Origin: Tragulus kanchil
Lineage: Eukaryota; Chordata; Mammalia; Artiodactyla; Tragulidae
Length of the DNA: 64,000 nt
Assembly: GCA_022376925.1 (NCBI GenBank)
Contig: JAIOJX010000026.1
Location: 253,763,330-253,827,329 of the forward strand
Direction: 5' to 3'
Numbering within the stretch: the first letter of the stretch is position 1; each line of letters starts with the position of its first letter. Shown one piece after another: positions 9,055-20,939 of this stretch. The notes below the pieces were generated by a model. The model had not been told where the DNA came from and did no database searches. It saw only the letters and a list, made by a program, of their open reading frames with translations. Both the position numbers and the translations under genes were made by a program.

Positions 9055-11229
9055 AATGGCTGCTGTTACAATATTCCTTGTTTTATTAAAAATAAACACT
9101 GAGCATTACTAGCAATACCAAATTTCTAGCATTCCAATGTAGTGAAAGGAATTATCAGTGTCTAAAAGGTCTTTGTCAACCCTAACATCTATAAACATTT
9201 AAGTGGTATTGAGCAGATTCCAAAATCTGATCTGCTCTTAACTGTGGAAATCAATGCAATTATTAAGAAGCTGTTTGAATAATTCATGCTGTAAGAGAAC
9301 ACCTTCAGAGTAGCTATAATGTGTTTGCATCTTAATGATATTTTAAATAAAGCTGCATCTTGCTACAATGCACATTTGGTAAGCAAGATCTATCAAACCC
9401 CATCCATCAGTTCAGAGGCAGCAATGAAAGCCTAGAGGAACAGCTGAGCTATCTGGCTTTGATAAATCAAGGAGTTGAGGGAAACTTTCTTCCCACAATA
9501 TCTCAGAGGAAGATAGTATCTGCCTTTTCCTTTATCCCACTGCCTTGTTGTTGGGGGCTGACATTCTAATGAAGATCCCATTCAGTGATATCAAGGCAAG
9601 GTCATTTAGCCATGTGAAGCAGACAAAATGCCTATTCATCAGTCCCAACAAAAAATAGGTATTAAGTATCAAATGATTAGCTCTGGGTAAAGACATTTGT
9701 ATATGTAGAGTTCTCTCTGTCTCTGGAAGTTTTTAAAATCCTTATATCATACATTTCCCCAACCTTAAAATCAGAGCAAATATAAGTAGACAGCCATCAT
9801 AAAATGTTACATTTCAGATCAATATCACAGACCATGAGACTATCAGCAAAGACCTCAAAACGTACCTCCTCCCGGTCTCATCCAGGAGCTGAATCACCTG
9901 CATGGAGAACCTCCAAGCTGCGAAGCCACAGTATTCCAATCCTTTCTGTTCATAAGACTTAATGCCATTTTCTCCAGGACTGAATGACTGATCTTCAGGC
10001 AATTATAACAAAAAGTTTGTCCTGGTGCTGAACCCATTTCTGTCTCCCTAGCCATCCACCTATTTTTTAGTGACTTGAAGCCACTCAGTCAAGTATCCTT
10101 CACTGCTATATCCATATCTGAAGGTAATTTAAATAAACAAAAAAGGCTTAAATGCTGTTACAATATTCCTTGTTTTATTAAATAAACACTGAGCATTACT
10201 AGCAATAGCAAATTTCTAGCATTCCAATGTAGTGAAAGGAATTATCAGTGTCTAAAAGGTCTTTGTCAACCCTAACATCTATAAACATTTAAGTGGTATT
10301 GAGCAGATTCCAAAATCTGATCTGCTCTTAACTGTGGAAATCAATGCAATTATTAAGAAGCTGTTTGAATAATTCATGCTGTAAGAGAACACCTTCAGAG
10401 TAGCTATAATGTGTTTGCATCTTAATGATATTTTAAATAAAGCTGCATCTTGCTACAATGCACATTTGGTAAGCAAGATCTATCAAACCCCATCCATCAG
10501 TTCAGAGGCAGCAATGAAAGCCTAGAGGAACAGCTGAGCTATCTGGCTTTGATAAATCAAGGAGTTGAGGGAAACTTTCTTCCCACAATATCTCAGAGGA
10601 AGATAGTATCTGCCTTTTCCTTTATCCCACTGCCTTGTTGTTGGGGGCTGACATTCTAATGAAGATCCCATTCAGTGATATCAAGGCAAGGTCATTTAGC
10701 CATGTGAAGCAGACAAAATGCCTATTCATCAGTCCCAACAAAAAATAGGTATTAAGTATCAAATGATTAGCTCTGGGTAAAGACATTTGTATATGTAGAG
10801 TTCTCTCTGTCTCTGGAAGTTTTTAAAATCCTTATATCATACATTTCCCCAACCTTAAAATCAGAGCAAATATAAGTAGACAGCCATCATAAAATGTTAC
10901 ATTTCAGATCAATATCACAGACCATGAGACTATCAGCAAAGACCTCAAAACGTACCTCCTCCCGGTCTCATCCAGGAGCTGAATCACCTGCATGGAGAAC
11001 CTCCAAGCTGCGAAGCCACAGTATTCCAATCCTTTCTGTTCATAAGACTTAATGCCATTTTCTCCAGGACTGAATGACTGATCTTCAGGCAATTATAACA
11101 AAAAGTTTTTCCTTGTGCTGAACCCAAATCTGTCTCCCTAGCCATCCACCTATTTGTCTTAAGTAGACTTGAAGCCACTCAGTCAAGTATTACCCTCTTC
11201 CATCTGCTATATCCATATCTGAAGGTAAT
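9055..11229. repeat. Tandem duplication 5 of 23 (9055-10128 / 10147-11229)
   Basis: Offset about 1090. The last 120 bases of the first copy (10009-10128) carry clustered differences from 11099-11229: 'cctggtgctgaacccatttc' versus 'ccttgtgctgaacccaaatc', then several short gaps. The rest is nearly identical. The second copy also lacks 'ggct' and 'aa' within its first 50 bases. This edge decay is typical of error-prone contig ends. 9055-9320 and 9781-10128 are in three copies. Confidence 0.95.
9321..9780. other. No gene recognised
   Basis: Repeated at 10411-10870. A 69-aa frame at 9360 has no recognisable motif. No repeat family recognised. Confidence 0.45.
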
Positions 11230-11376
11230 GATTATGGTGTTTCCAAGTTCTCGGTCCTTCAGGCCACACATTCCCAATTCCATCACTTGGCTCAGGTTCT
11301 ACTGATGTGCATGCCCCCATTAGCATCAATGGAGAAGTCTATTATCACAGACTTTTAGAGACTTTGCTTTTTGTAA

Positions 11377-11895
11377 GGAAAGCTATGACAAACCTAGACA
11401 ACATACTAAAAACCAGAGATAGCACTCTGCTGAGAAAGTTCCGTATAGTCAATGCTATGTTTTTTCCCATAATCATAGATGGATGTGAGAATTAGACCAT
11501 AAAGAAGACTAGGCATCAAATAACTCATGTTTTCAAGCTGTGGTGTTGGAGAAGACTCTTGAGAGTCCCTTGGACTGCAAGGAGATCAAACCAATCAATC
11601 CTAAAGGAAGTCAACCCTGAATATCCATTGAAAGATCTGAGGTTGAATATCTAATACTTCAGCCACCCGATGTGAAGAGTTGACTCACTGGAATAGCTCT
11701 GATGCTGGGAAAGATTTAAGACAAAAGGAGATGGGGCTGACAGAGGTCAAGATGCTTAGACAGTATCACTGACTCAATAGACACAAATCTGAGCAAACTT
11801 CAGGAAAGAGTGAAGGACAGGGAAGCCTAGCATGCTGCAGTTCACATGCTCAGAGTCACAATGAGTTGGACGCTTAGTGACTAAACAACAACATG
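11377..11895 (+). mobile_element. BovB (RTE) LINE 3' fragment
   Basis: Strong match in order to the end of BovB: 'tggtgttggagaagactctt', 'cccttggactgcaaggagat', 'gaagagttgactcactggaa', 'atgctgggaaag', then 'gtgaaggacagggaagcct' and a 'gacgcttagtgactaaac' tail. The frame opened at 11307 contains a degenerate C-terminal reverse transcriptase segment (ILKTRDSTLLRKFR...) with a stop at 11493. Inactive remnant. Confidence 0.88.
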
Positions 11896-12465
11896 TGGGA
11901 AAACTCACTAAGCATGGTCACGACTAAAAATTATCTCTAATGTGAGAAACTGTTTCTATTATAAGTAGACAGCCATCATAAAATGTTACATTTCAGATCA
12001 ATATCACAGACCATGAGACTATCAGCAAAGACCTCAAAACGTACCTCCTCCCGGTCTCATCCAGGAGCTGAATCACCTGCATGGAGAACCTCCAAGCTGC
12101 GAAGCCACAGTATTCCAATCCTTTCTGTTCATAAGACTTAATGCCATTTTCTCCAGGACTGAATGACTGATCTTCAGGCAATTATAACAAAAAGTTTTTC
12201 CTTGTGCTGAACCCAAATCTGTCTCCCTAGCCATCCACCTATTTGTCTTAAGTAGACTTGAAGCCACTCAGTCAAGTATTACCCTCTTCCATCTGCTATA
12301 TCCATATCTGAAGGTAATGATTATGGTGTTTCCAAGTTCTCGGTCCTTCAGGCCACACATTCCCAATTCCATCACTTGGCTCAGGTTCTACTGATGTGCA
12401 TGCCCCCATTAGCATCAATGGAGAAGTCTATTATCACAGACTTTTAGAGACTTTGCTTTTTGTAA

Positions 12466-12984
12466 GGAAAGCTATGACAAACCTAGACAACATACTAAAA
12501 ACCAGAGATAGCACTCTGCTGAGAAAGTTCCGTATAGTCAATGCTATGTTTTTTCCCATAATCATAGATGGATGTGAGAATTAGACCATAAAGAAGACTA
12601 GGCATCAAATAACTCATGTTTTCAAGCTGTGGTGTTGGAGAAGACTCTTGAGAGTCCCTTGGACTGCAAGGAGATCAAACCAATCAATCCTAAAGGAAGT
12701 CAACCCTGAATATCCATTGAAAGATCTGAGGTTGAATATCTAATACTTCAGCCACCCGATGTGAAGAGTTGACTCACTGGAATAGCTCTGATGCTGGGAA
12801 AGATTTAAGACAAAAGGAGATGGGGCTGACAGAGGTCAAGATGCTTAGACAGTATCACTGACTCAATAGACACAAATCTGAGCAAACTTCAGGAAAGAGT
12901 GAAGGACAGGGAAGCCTAGCATGCTGCAGTTCACATGCTCAGAGTCACAATGAGTTGGACGCTTAGTGACTAAACAACAACATG
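12466..12984 (+). mobile_element. BovB LINE 3' fragment (duplicate of 11377-11895)
   Basis: Second copy in duplication 6. Its last 141 bases recur once more at 13889-14029. Confidence 0.88.
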
Positions 12985-13049
12985 TGGGAAAACTCACTAA
13001 GCATGGTCACGACTAAAAATTATCTCTAATGTGAGAAACTGTTTCTATT

Positions 13050-13420
13050 ATTGCACCATTTTCCAAATCTAGGTTAGCTCCTTTTCTTTACTGCCTGAAC
13101 AACCCATCCCACGGATCTCAGCAGTCCCACAAAGTTTTCTCAGCTTGGCCCACAAAGTTTTCCATAATCAGTCCTTGACTCTCCTTTCTAGTCCTACACA
13201 TAAACACTGCCCTCCACTTCCACTACCCCGTGGCTACACCAAACTATGCAGTGATTCCTAGAAGTTCCAAGCTTTCTTCCTTCTCTAGGCCACTCTCTTC
13301 CTGGACACTCCTCCTCGCCTTCTTCACTAACTAACTAATGCTTCCTAGGGGGAAGTATGCTTACAGTAGACAAAAAGTACACTAATCAGTATAGATTACT
13401 ACTATAAAAAATAACCTTCA
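13050..13420. other. No gene recognised
   Basis: Pyrimidine-rich unique-looking sequence, repeated at 14095-14465. Nothing recognised apart from a short 'ctaactaacta' run near 13327. Confidence 0.45.
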
Positions 13421-13691
13421 GAGCTTCCCTGGTGGTCCAGTGGGTAGAGAGTCCACCTTGCAGTGTAGGGGGAACTGGTTTGAGCCCTAGCCCGGGAGGA
13501 TCCCATGTGCTGCGGAGCAGCTGGACTGGTGTATTCAGTTATGAGCCAGCGCTCTGGAGCACATGTGCCCAGAGCTGGTGCTCTACAGCAAGAGGCCACT
13601 GCAATGGGAGGCCCACACAGGCCAAAGGACAAAAATGGATGAAAATAAATAAATAAATAAAAACAATAAAAGAGGTCAAAATTTTAAAAAG
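13421..13691 (+). mobile_element. CHR-2-like SINE
   Basis: Head 'gcttccctggtggtccagtg', degenerate B box GGTTTGAGCCC at 13477-13487, body ending 'aataaataaataaataaaa'. An exact 11-base target-site duplication, AATAACCTTCA, lies at 13410-13420 and 13692-13702. It lacks the GC-rich 3' extension. Confidence 0.9.
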
Positions 13692-13888
13692 AATAACCTT
13701 CAATTTTTAGGGATTTAACACAGTGAATATTTATTTCTCATTTATATTACAGTCCAGTATGTGGGAGGGGCATTGTTTACATGGGGTGAATGAATTGTAC
13801 ATAGTCCTTCAAGGACCCAGGCTCCTTCTGTCTGCCATCATCTACATCTGGCCTCCAAGGTTTAAAATCTCAGACCAGAGAGGTAAGA

Positions 13889-14029
13889 CTTAGACAGTAT
13901 CACTGACTCAATAGACACAAATCTGAGCAAACTTCAGGAAAGAGTGAAGGACAGGGAAGCCTAGCATGCTGCAGTTCACATGCTCAGAGTCACAATGAGT
14001 TGGACGCTTAGTGACTAAACAACAACATG
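13889..14029 (+). mobile_element. BovB 3' end, partial third copy
   Basis: Last part of the BovB fragment, placed here by duplication 7. It starts abruptly within the element because the junction cuts it. Confidence 0.85.
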
Positions 14030-14465
14030 TGGGAAAACTCACTAAGCATGGTCACGACTAAAAATTATCTCTAATGTGAGAAACTGTTTCTATTATTGCA
14101 CCATTTTCCAAATCTAGGTTAGCTCCTTTTCTTTACTGCCTGAACAACCCATCCCACGGATCTCAGCAGTCCCACAAAGTTTTCTCAGCTTGGCCCACAA
14201 AGTTTTCCATAATCAGTCCTTGACTCTCCTTTCTAGTCCTACACATAAACACTGCCCTCCACTTCCACTACCCCGTGGCTACACCAAACTATGCAGTGAT
14301 TCCTAGAAGTTCCAAGCTTTCTTCCTTCTCTAGGCCACTCTCTTCCTGGACACTCCTCCTCGCCTTCTTCACTAACTAACTAATGCTTCCTAGGGGGAAG
14401 TATGCTTACAGTAGACAAAAAGTACACTAATCAGTATAGATTACTACTATAAAAAATAACCTTCA

Positions 14466-14736
14466 GAGCTTCCCTGGTGGTCCAGTGGGTAGAGAGTCCA
14501 CCTTGCAGTGTAGGGGGAACTGGTTTGAGCCCTAGCCCGGGAGGATCCCATGTGCTGCGGAGCAGCTGGACTGGTGTATTCAGTTATGAGCCAGCGCTCT
14601 GGAGCACATGTGCCCAGAGCTGGTGCTCTACAGCAAGAGGCCACTGCAATGGGAGGCCCACACAGGCCAAAGGACAAAAATGGATGAAAATAAATAAATA
14701 AATAAAAACAATAAAAGAGGTCAAAATTTTAAAAAG
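14466..14736 (+). mobile_element. CHR-2-like SINE (duplicate of 13421-13691)
   Basis: Second copy with the same flanking AATAACCTTCA repeats. Confidence 0.9.
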
Positions 14737-14754
14737 AATAACCTTCAATTTTTA

Positions 14755-15045
14755 GGGATTTAACACAGTGAATATTTATTTCTCATTTATATTACAGTCC
14801 AGTATGTGGGAGGGGCATTGTTTACATGGGGTGAATGAATTGTACATAGTCCTTCAAGGACCCAGGCTCCTTCTGTCTGCCATCATCTACATCTGGCCTC
14901 CAAGGTCATCTCAGAAAGGGAAGGAAGAGTGTAAGGACTTTATGTCCAGACCCAGATGAGGTATACAGCACCTCCACTCACCACAGGTTCAGTCACAGGA
15001 CTCCATTCTTACTGCCAAAGAAGCCGGGAGATGTAGGTGCTGGAG
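14755..15045 (+). mobile_element. Ancient interspersed repeat, family uncertain
   Basis: 'atatttatttctcatttat', 'ggacccaggctccttctgtc', 'catctggcctccaaggtcat' and, near the end, 'agaagccgggagatgtag' resemble a mammal-wide repeat module whose name I cannot fix. A truncated first copy is at 13710-13861. Confidence 0.4.
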
Positions 15046-15169
15046 GAAAATGCAACAAAGTTGCTGACTCCACAGCCCTGCTTCTGGATGACTGTACTGT
15101 GATGTTCACAGAAGCCTATGGTTACTGATCATCACACTGGATGTGTGTTGACCCTGCATGTTGATTTGT

Positions 15170-15275
15170 TTATTTGCCCCAAAAGAATGGTAAGTTCCTT
15201 GAGAACAGCAGTGTGGCTTCATCTTTACAGTGCTAGCACACAGCATAGGACATTCTTGTGAGTGAATGCATTAAT
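15170..15275 (+). mobile_element. L2 LINE 3' tail
   Basis: 'aagttccttgagaacagcag', 'agtgctagcacacagcatag' and 'gtgaatgcattaatgaa' follow the order of the L2 3' end. Diverged. Confidence 0.6.
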
Positions 15276-15418
15276 GAAGGAGTCTTGGCCCACTCTTCCT
15301 ACTACTCCTAACTAGCTTGCTAAAATGCTACCTGAAGACCCAAAGATCCACATGTACCAGAGCTATACTTTTTTGAGTACTGCAGGGTCAAGAGATGCTA
15401 CAGTAGCTTTTACAATGG

Positions 15419-15632
15419 TTTGGCTGATGCCAGTGGCTCAAGAGATGAAGAATCCACCTCCAATGCAGGAGACCAGGGTTCAATCCCTGGGTTGGGAAGA
15501 TCCTTGGAGAAGAAAATGGCAACCCTCTCCACTTTCCTTGCCTGGAGAATACCAAGGAGAGAGGAGCCTGGTGGGCTACTGTCCATGGGGTTGCAAAGAG
15601 TCAGACACAATTGCACGACCAACACTTTAGCT
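15419..15632 (+). mobile_element. Bov-tA SINE
   Basis: Full-length sense Bov-tA: 'agtggctcaagagatgaaga', GGTTCAATCCC B box, 'gaaaatggcaaccctctcc', 'gagcctggtgggctac', 'gcaaagagtcagacaca'. Flanks 'tagcttttac' and 'tagctttgac' are an imperfect target-site duplication. Confidence 0.92.
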
Positions 15633-15684
15633 TTGACACTGACTTGATAACCATGAAGATTAAACCATTTCCTCCCCCCTAGAC

Positions 15685-15775
15685 TAAGAGTTCTCCAGAA
15701 GCAAGACCTAGGTCTTATCTCTGAATTCTTAACACTCAGCACTCTTAGAAACTGTCTGCTGAATGAATGAATGTA
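15685..15775 (+). mobile_element. L2-like 3' tail
   Basis: 'ttctccagaagcaagac', 'cttaacactcagcactc' and 'ctgctgaatgaatgaatg' resemble the L2 3' terminus. Short and diverged. Confidence 0.45.
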
Positions 15776-16889
15776 AAATATTTTTTAAATAGAGTAATCA
15801 GAACACAAGCTCTATGAAGTTTAATTTCATGCCAAAAGTAACAAAATTTGGTATCAAAACTAGCCATGAAATGCCAACGAAGTTAGTTTGACTATGGCTC
15901 ACTATCTTTATTTCCTTTTGTAATACTATCAATTTTTATTTTTATAATACCAGCTCTAATATAACTTAGGGCTAAGAATTTCTTTCAGAAAGTTGCACTA
16001 AATTTAAAGTAAAAAGGTGGAAACTGCTAATCCATTTGAATTTGACAGCCCCAACCCCAGCTTTTCACAGAGATGATTTCTTGTGTAGATGCAGAAGGAA
16101 TGTCTTCTTCCTTTGGGTTAATTCAGCACGAACTGAGATGTCATCATTAGGAAACTGAAAAAGCAGGAAAGGCTATCTTCCTTTTCCAGTCTATAAATAA
16201 ACAGGAAGACAAAGATAAAGACTGAAGTAATTCCCAAGAACATATTTTGAAACTTAAGTTGACCTGCCTTAAATGCCTTACTGTGACCAATTTTTGTTAA
16301 GGGAGATGAAAAAAATAAAACAAAAAGAGGTCAACTAAATGTCTAAATCTAGGGAAAAAAATTCATAATGTACGCTTCTTTTCTTGACACTTTGGATTGT
16401 TAAAGAAGCCATCAGGATCTTTAAATTTACGTCAAAATTTATTTAAACGTTTGCTCTGTGGATGTTGGCTGTTGTGTTCTAAATACCTGAGAGATTGACT
16501 TCCTAAAATGAGAGTATTCGACGTCTAATGTCTTCACAGTTCTTGTTGCATGATAAACAGAATAAAGAGCAGCAAGTCCAAAATCAATGCAACTATATAT
16601 TTACTTTAAAATGTACAGTGCAATTTACACTTGAATTATAATGCAAAAAAATCAATCAATGATTTATCTTTTTTACACTAAATGAACCTCAGTTTCTTTA
16701 CTGGTGAGTTTTGAATCTATTTAAATTGGATCCATCCAACAAAATAGGAAAATGAAACTTTTAATGCAATCTTATCTTGAAAAATCATCTTTCCATAATT
16801 TCAACCTGATTTATTATTTTTTAATTATAAAGCTTGAAGAGTTCAGTGAAAATCACATGCATAAAACTTGAATGAAAGCAAATCCAAAT
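15776..16889. other. No gene recognised
   Basis: AT-rich single-copy stretch. I see no convincing exon, repeat family or RNA. Confidence 0.45.
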
Positions 16890-17308
16890 ATGAACACATA
16901 TAAATGGAATCTAGAAAAACGGTACTGACGAATCTACTTGCAAGGAATGAAATGGAGATGTAGACTAGAGAACAAACTTGCAGATACAGTGGGGGAAGGA
17001 GAGGGTGGGATGAACTGAGAAAGTAGCACTGACATACAGACACTAGCATGTGTAATATAGATAGCTAGTGGGAAGCTGCTATGTAACACAGGAAGCCCAG
17101 CCTGGTGCCGTGTAATGACCTAGACGGGTGGGACTGGCGAGGGAGGAGGGAGCGGAAGGAGGCAAAAAGGGAGGACATGTGTATATATATGTAATTATGA
17201 CTGATTCACATATTGTACCTCAGAAACTAACACAACATTGTAAAACAATTTTCTCCCAATTAAATAATAAAATAAAGAAAGTACCCAAAATAAATAAATA
17301 AATAAAAA
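16890..17308 (+). mobile_element. L1 3' UTR fragment
   Basis: 'cacatataaatggaatctag', 'gcagatacagtgggggaagg', 'acctcagaaactaacacaac' and 'attgtaaaacaattttctcc' are artiodactyl L1 3' UTR sequence, ending in A-rich 'aataaataaataaaaag'. 5'-truncated and non-coding. Confidence 0.8.
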
Positions 17309-17714
17309 GAAAACTTAAACTCTTAAAGGAAGCTGCTCCGGGAATCTGAGGATCAACCTGGGCAGGCTAGGAGTCTCTGTCCCCTCGACCTGCGTGAGGA
17401 TATGATTCAGATGAAGGCCTGAAAAATCAGATCAGTTATGAGATGGCTCCATGGAATACAGGGAACTGAAAGGAGATCGGATCTAGAGGTGGCTAAGCCC
17501 CATGAAATTCCAAAGTCATCTGGTCTCAAGGCCCCAGGCCTGTCATGGAGCCCAGTTAACAAACAGCTGCCCTTCCAGTATAGGTGCTTTTACCAGGCTG
17601 GACCATCGCAGGCTTAGACAGATCTCACTATAAGAGTGGTGATTTTTAGTTCAAGTGGCTGGTCAACTGAGCACTCTTACCGTATGCCACCTAACGAGAA
17701 AGCTAAGTATTGGA
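17309..17714. other. No gene recognised
   Basis: Single-copy stretch of moderate GC content. No coding or repeat assignment. Confidence 0.4.
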
Positions 17715-18215
17715 GGGTATAGCCAGGAGCCAGACAGAGAACCTACTGTCCCGGGGCGTACAGTCTAATAGGGAAGATCCATGTTTATCAAATAAATACT
17801 AACAGAATGAGAATTAGGAGAAATTAAGAGCTATGAGAGCACACATTTAGAGAGGTTCCTAACTTGGTCGAGGGTGTAGAAAGCTTCCCTGAGGAAATAA
17901 CTAGTGGTGTTTACACTTGTTCGAGCCACTTAATCTGGCAGTGCCTTAGGATCTTCATCTGTAAATCGGGATAATAATAGTACTTATCACATAGAACTCT
18001 TGTAAGGATGAGTGTAGGCAACAAATGAAAGCACTAACCCTCGACGAGCATCTAGAAAGTGATCTGTTTGCGTTTCTACAATTATGGCTATTATTGTGGT
18101 GCTCATCATTAGGGGTAGTTAGCTAGGTCAAAGGCAGGCAGTGGGGACAGCAAGAGAAGCTATTCCAGACAAAGGACCAAATATACATGCAAAAGCCGTG
18201 AGACTCAAAAGGTTA
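17715..18215 (-). mobile_element. L2 LINE, antisense, interrupted by MIR
   Basis: 'ggggcgtacagtctaatagg', 'aaataaatactaacagaatg', 'agcttccctgaggaaat' and, after a MIR, 'gaagctattccagacaaagg' and 'catgcaaaagccgtgaga' follow antisense L2 order. The MIR at about 17922-18110 splits it. Ancient. Confidence 0.65.
17922..18110 (+). mobile_element. MIR SINE
   Basis: 'gatcttcatctgtaaatcgg', 'gataataatagtacttatca' and 'cttgtaaggatgag' match the MIR core in sense orientation. Confidence 0.7.
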
Positions 18216-18639
18216 AGGCCCCTCCTGATGGATAAATTAGCACCTGCAAAGAAGAAAAAGGACAGAAACTAAGGTATCTCTACAGAGGAAGATACTTCCT
18301 TTTCCAAAAATTCCTCTAAGGACATTTTCCCTTGCTCTGCTTTCCCTTCTATAACCATATTACAATCTTTGCTTTCTTTTTTTTTTTATATAAGTTTCTG
18401 TATATTCCAAATTCTATTAAGCTTGTATTACTTTCATAATTTTTTTTAAAAAAGAAAGACTTTAAAAAGAAATCGCATCATTAATTTCTTTCCCCTTATA
18501 ACCTAGCTTCTACAAAGCCTGGTTATTATTCATCGTCCACTTCTGTTCCTCTCCACCCACTCAGCAACACACTGCCTCAACTCTACTCCAACAGCTCTCT
18601 TGGAAAGGTCTTCAGAAAGAAGCATTATGTTTCTAAAAC

Positions 18640-19170
18640 ACAGGTCTGCTCTCTCACTCATCTGCTTTAAACATTTCATTGCCTCTTACGGCCTACCCAA
18701 TAATATCCAGCCCTCTTAGCAAAATCACCCCCATGATCCAAGACCTACTCCCAGTCTATTTTTCCTGCATCACTTCCTGCCACTCTCCAGTACTCACGCT
18801 TCTCCACAGCCATTCCCAGCCACACAGAACTTCTCAAAGCTTTGATGCTCCTCCTCTGCCTTAGCCCATTTTAGTTTTCTCACGGAGAACAGCCTTTCAA
18901 CATTCTCCACCTACAAATGTTCTACTACTTCTTCCAAATTCAGAGGGCTTCAATGTCATCTCCTTTATGAAAGTCTTTTCCATCCTCTCTACCGCTCCCC
19001 ACAACACAGATCTTGGGAACCCTCCCCATATGCCCACCAAAGAGCTAGATAAGTGTTTATCTCTCTGCTTATGAGTTCCATTAACATAGAAGCTACATCT
19101 AATTTACCTTTGCATGCAGAAGAATCCAGCCTGTAACTCAACAAACGTTTGAGTCATTGCTACCCAAATT
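18640..19170 (+). mobile_element. L2 LINE 3' region, sense
   Basis: Pyrimidine-rich: 'tttcattgcctcttacggcc', 'cttcctgccactctcc', 'cacagccattcccagccaca', 'tttatgaaagtcttttccat', 'gagttccattaacatagaag'. This is the landmark order of sense L2. The 61-aa frame at 18679 is incidental. Confidence 0.65.
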
Positions 19171-19744
19171 AAAATAATTTTATAATGGTTTCATTGAAAG
19201 AATCTCGTAAGGCTTTTTTCAAAGGGACTAGGTCAAAGGCAGGCAGTGGGGACAGCAAGAGAAGCTATTCCAGACAAAGGACCAAATATACATGCAAAAG
19301 CCGTGAGACTCAAAAGGTTAAGGCCCCTCCTGATGGATAAATTAGCACCTGCAAAGAAGAAAAAGGACAGAAACTAAGGTATCTCTACAGAGGAAGATAC
19401 TTCCTTTTCCAAAAATTCCTCTAAGGACATTTTCCCTTGCTCTGCTTTCCCTTCTATAACCATATTACAATCTTTGCTTTCTTTTTTTTTTTATATAAGT
19501 TTCTGTATATTCCAAATTCTATTAAGCTTGTATTACTTTCATAATTTTTTTTAAAAAAGAAAGACTTTAAAAAGAAATCGCATCATTAATTTCTTTCCCC
19601 TTATAACCTAGCTTCTACAAAGCCTGGTTATTATTCATCGTCCACTTCTGTTCCTCTCCACCCACTCAGCAACACACTGCCTCAACTCTACTCCAACAGC
19701 TCTCTTGGAAAGGTCTTCAGAAAGAAGCATTATGTTTCTAAAAC

Positions 19745-20275
19745 ACAGGTCTGCTCTCTCACTCATCTGCTTTAAACATTTCATTGCCTCTTACGGCCTA
19801 CCCAATAATATCCAGCCCTCTTAGCAAAATCACCCCCATGATCCAAGACCTACTCCCAGTCTATTTTTCCTGCATCATTTCCTGCCACTCTCCAGTACTC
19901 ACGCTTCTCCACAGCCATTCCCAGCCACACAGAACTTCTCAAAGCTTTGATGCTCCTCCTCTGCCTTAGCCCATTTTAGTTTTCTCACGGAGAACAGCCT
20001 TTCAACATTCTCCACCTACAAATGTTCTACTACTTCTTCCAAATTCAGAGGGCTTCAATGTCATCTCCTTTATGAAAGTCTTTTCCATCCTCTCTACCGC
20101 TCCCCACAACACAGATCTTGGGAACCCTCCCCATATGCCCACCAAAGAGCTAGATAAGTGTTTATCTCTCTGCTTATGAGTTCCATTAACATAGAAGCTA
20201 CATCTAATTTACCTTTGCATGCAGAAGAATCCAGCCTGTAACTCAACAAACGTTTGAGTCATTGCTACCCAAATT
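19745..20275 (+). mobile_element. L2 LINE (duplicate of 18640-19170)
   Basis: Second copy in duplication 8. Confidence 0.65.
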
Positions 20276-20394
20276 AAAATAATTTTATAATGGTTTCATT
20301 GAAAGAATCTCGTAAGAGGTAGAAAAGAAGCAAAGATGACGCATGCAAGCCATTTCAATGATTTACTTTCTCTTGCAATCTTACATGTTTATCA

Positions 20395-20800
20395 ATTCAG
20401 CTCACAGGCAGCCAGGACAAACTATTTGCCAGCACTGGGTTTGCTATTGTGAATAAAACAGAATCCCTGTCTACATGAGGCTTACAATCTACTTGTGAGA
20501 CAGATGCTAAAGAAACACACAAATAAATACACAAGTACAGACCATGGTACATGCCATAAAGGGAAAGAACAGGAGGCCATGGAAGGTGGCAACTGTGAAG
20601 CTCTAATTTAAATCAGGGAACCAGGGAAGTGCTCTCTCAGAAAGTAACTTTGAGAACAAGAAGTTAAGGCTGAGGAGGGATTAACCATGTAAGGAATAGA
20701 AGACAGAGAATGCCGAAAGGGAAAATGTTCTACGTGGTTCTGAGTCAGCAGGCAGTGTTGAGCGTTTGGAAAAGTGAAAAGACGGTCAGGAAGCCGGGAC
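20395..20800 (-). mobile_element. L2 LINE, antisense
   Basis: 'ttgccagcactgggtttgct', 'gaataaaacagaatccctgt', 'gaggcttacaatctacttg', then 'aagtaactttgagaacaag' follow the antisense L2 pattern. Confidence 0.65.
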
Positions 20801-20939
20801 ACTGGTGAGGCAGAAGCACCGTGGGCCAGCTCCCCTAGGACACGCTGGTTCCATCAGAGTGGCCTGTCTTCTAGAGGCACCCAAAAGCCACAAGGATTTT
20901 ATGCAGTGCTGGGAGAGGGGTGATGGTGAGGGATCAGAT

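Larger units (their letters stand above)
7127..9320. repeat. Tandem duplication 4 of 23 (7127-8197 / 8250-9320)
   Basis: Offset 1123. The first copy ends at 'gtagctataat' (8197); the second ends at 9320 and continues differently. The 52-base filler 8198-8249 is not a clean copy of anything, but its last part resembles a corrupted 7098-7126. This is the longest filler in the window. Confidence 0.95.
10871..13049. repeat. Tandem duplication 6 of 23 (10871-11960 / 11961-13049)
   Basis: Offset 1089. 'ctgtttctatt' at 11950-11960 joins straight onto 'ataagtagacagcc', which matches 10872. The true continuation 'attgcaccatt' is at 13049. No filler. Contains a BovB fragment in each copy. Confidence 0.95.
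12844..14906. repeat. Tandem duplication 7 of 23 (12844-13861 / 13889-14906)
   Basis: Offset 1045, the shortest period. The first copy ends at 'tggcctccaaggt' (13861). Unmatched filler 13862-13888 follows, then the copy restarts inside the BovB fragment at 'cttagacagtatcactg'. 12844-13049 is also in duplication 6, giving three copies. Confidence 0.95.
18123..20316. repeat. Tandem duplication 8 of 23 (18123-19211 / 19228-20316)
   Basis: Offset exactly 1105 throughout. The one difference I noticed is 'catcacttcc' (18769) versus 'catcatttcc' (19874). Filler 19212-19227 separates the copies. Confidence 0.96.

Noticed and set aside
15410..15742. 110-aa minus-strand frame and similar frames at 43048, 55706 and 56853
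   Set aside because: Translations of Bov-tA SINEs, recognisable by the same peptide strings in unrelated places.
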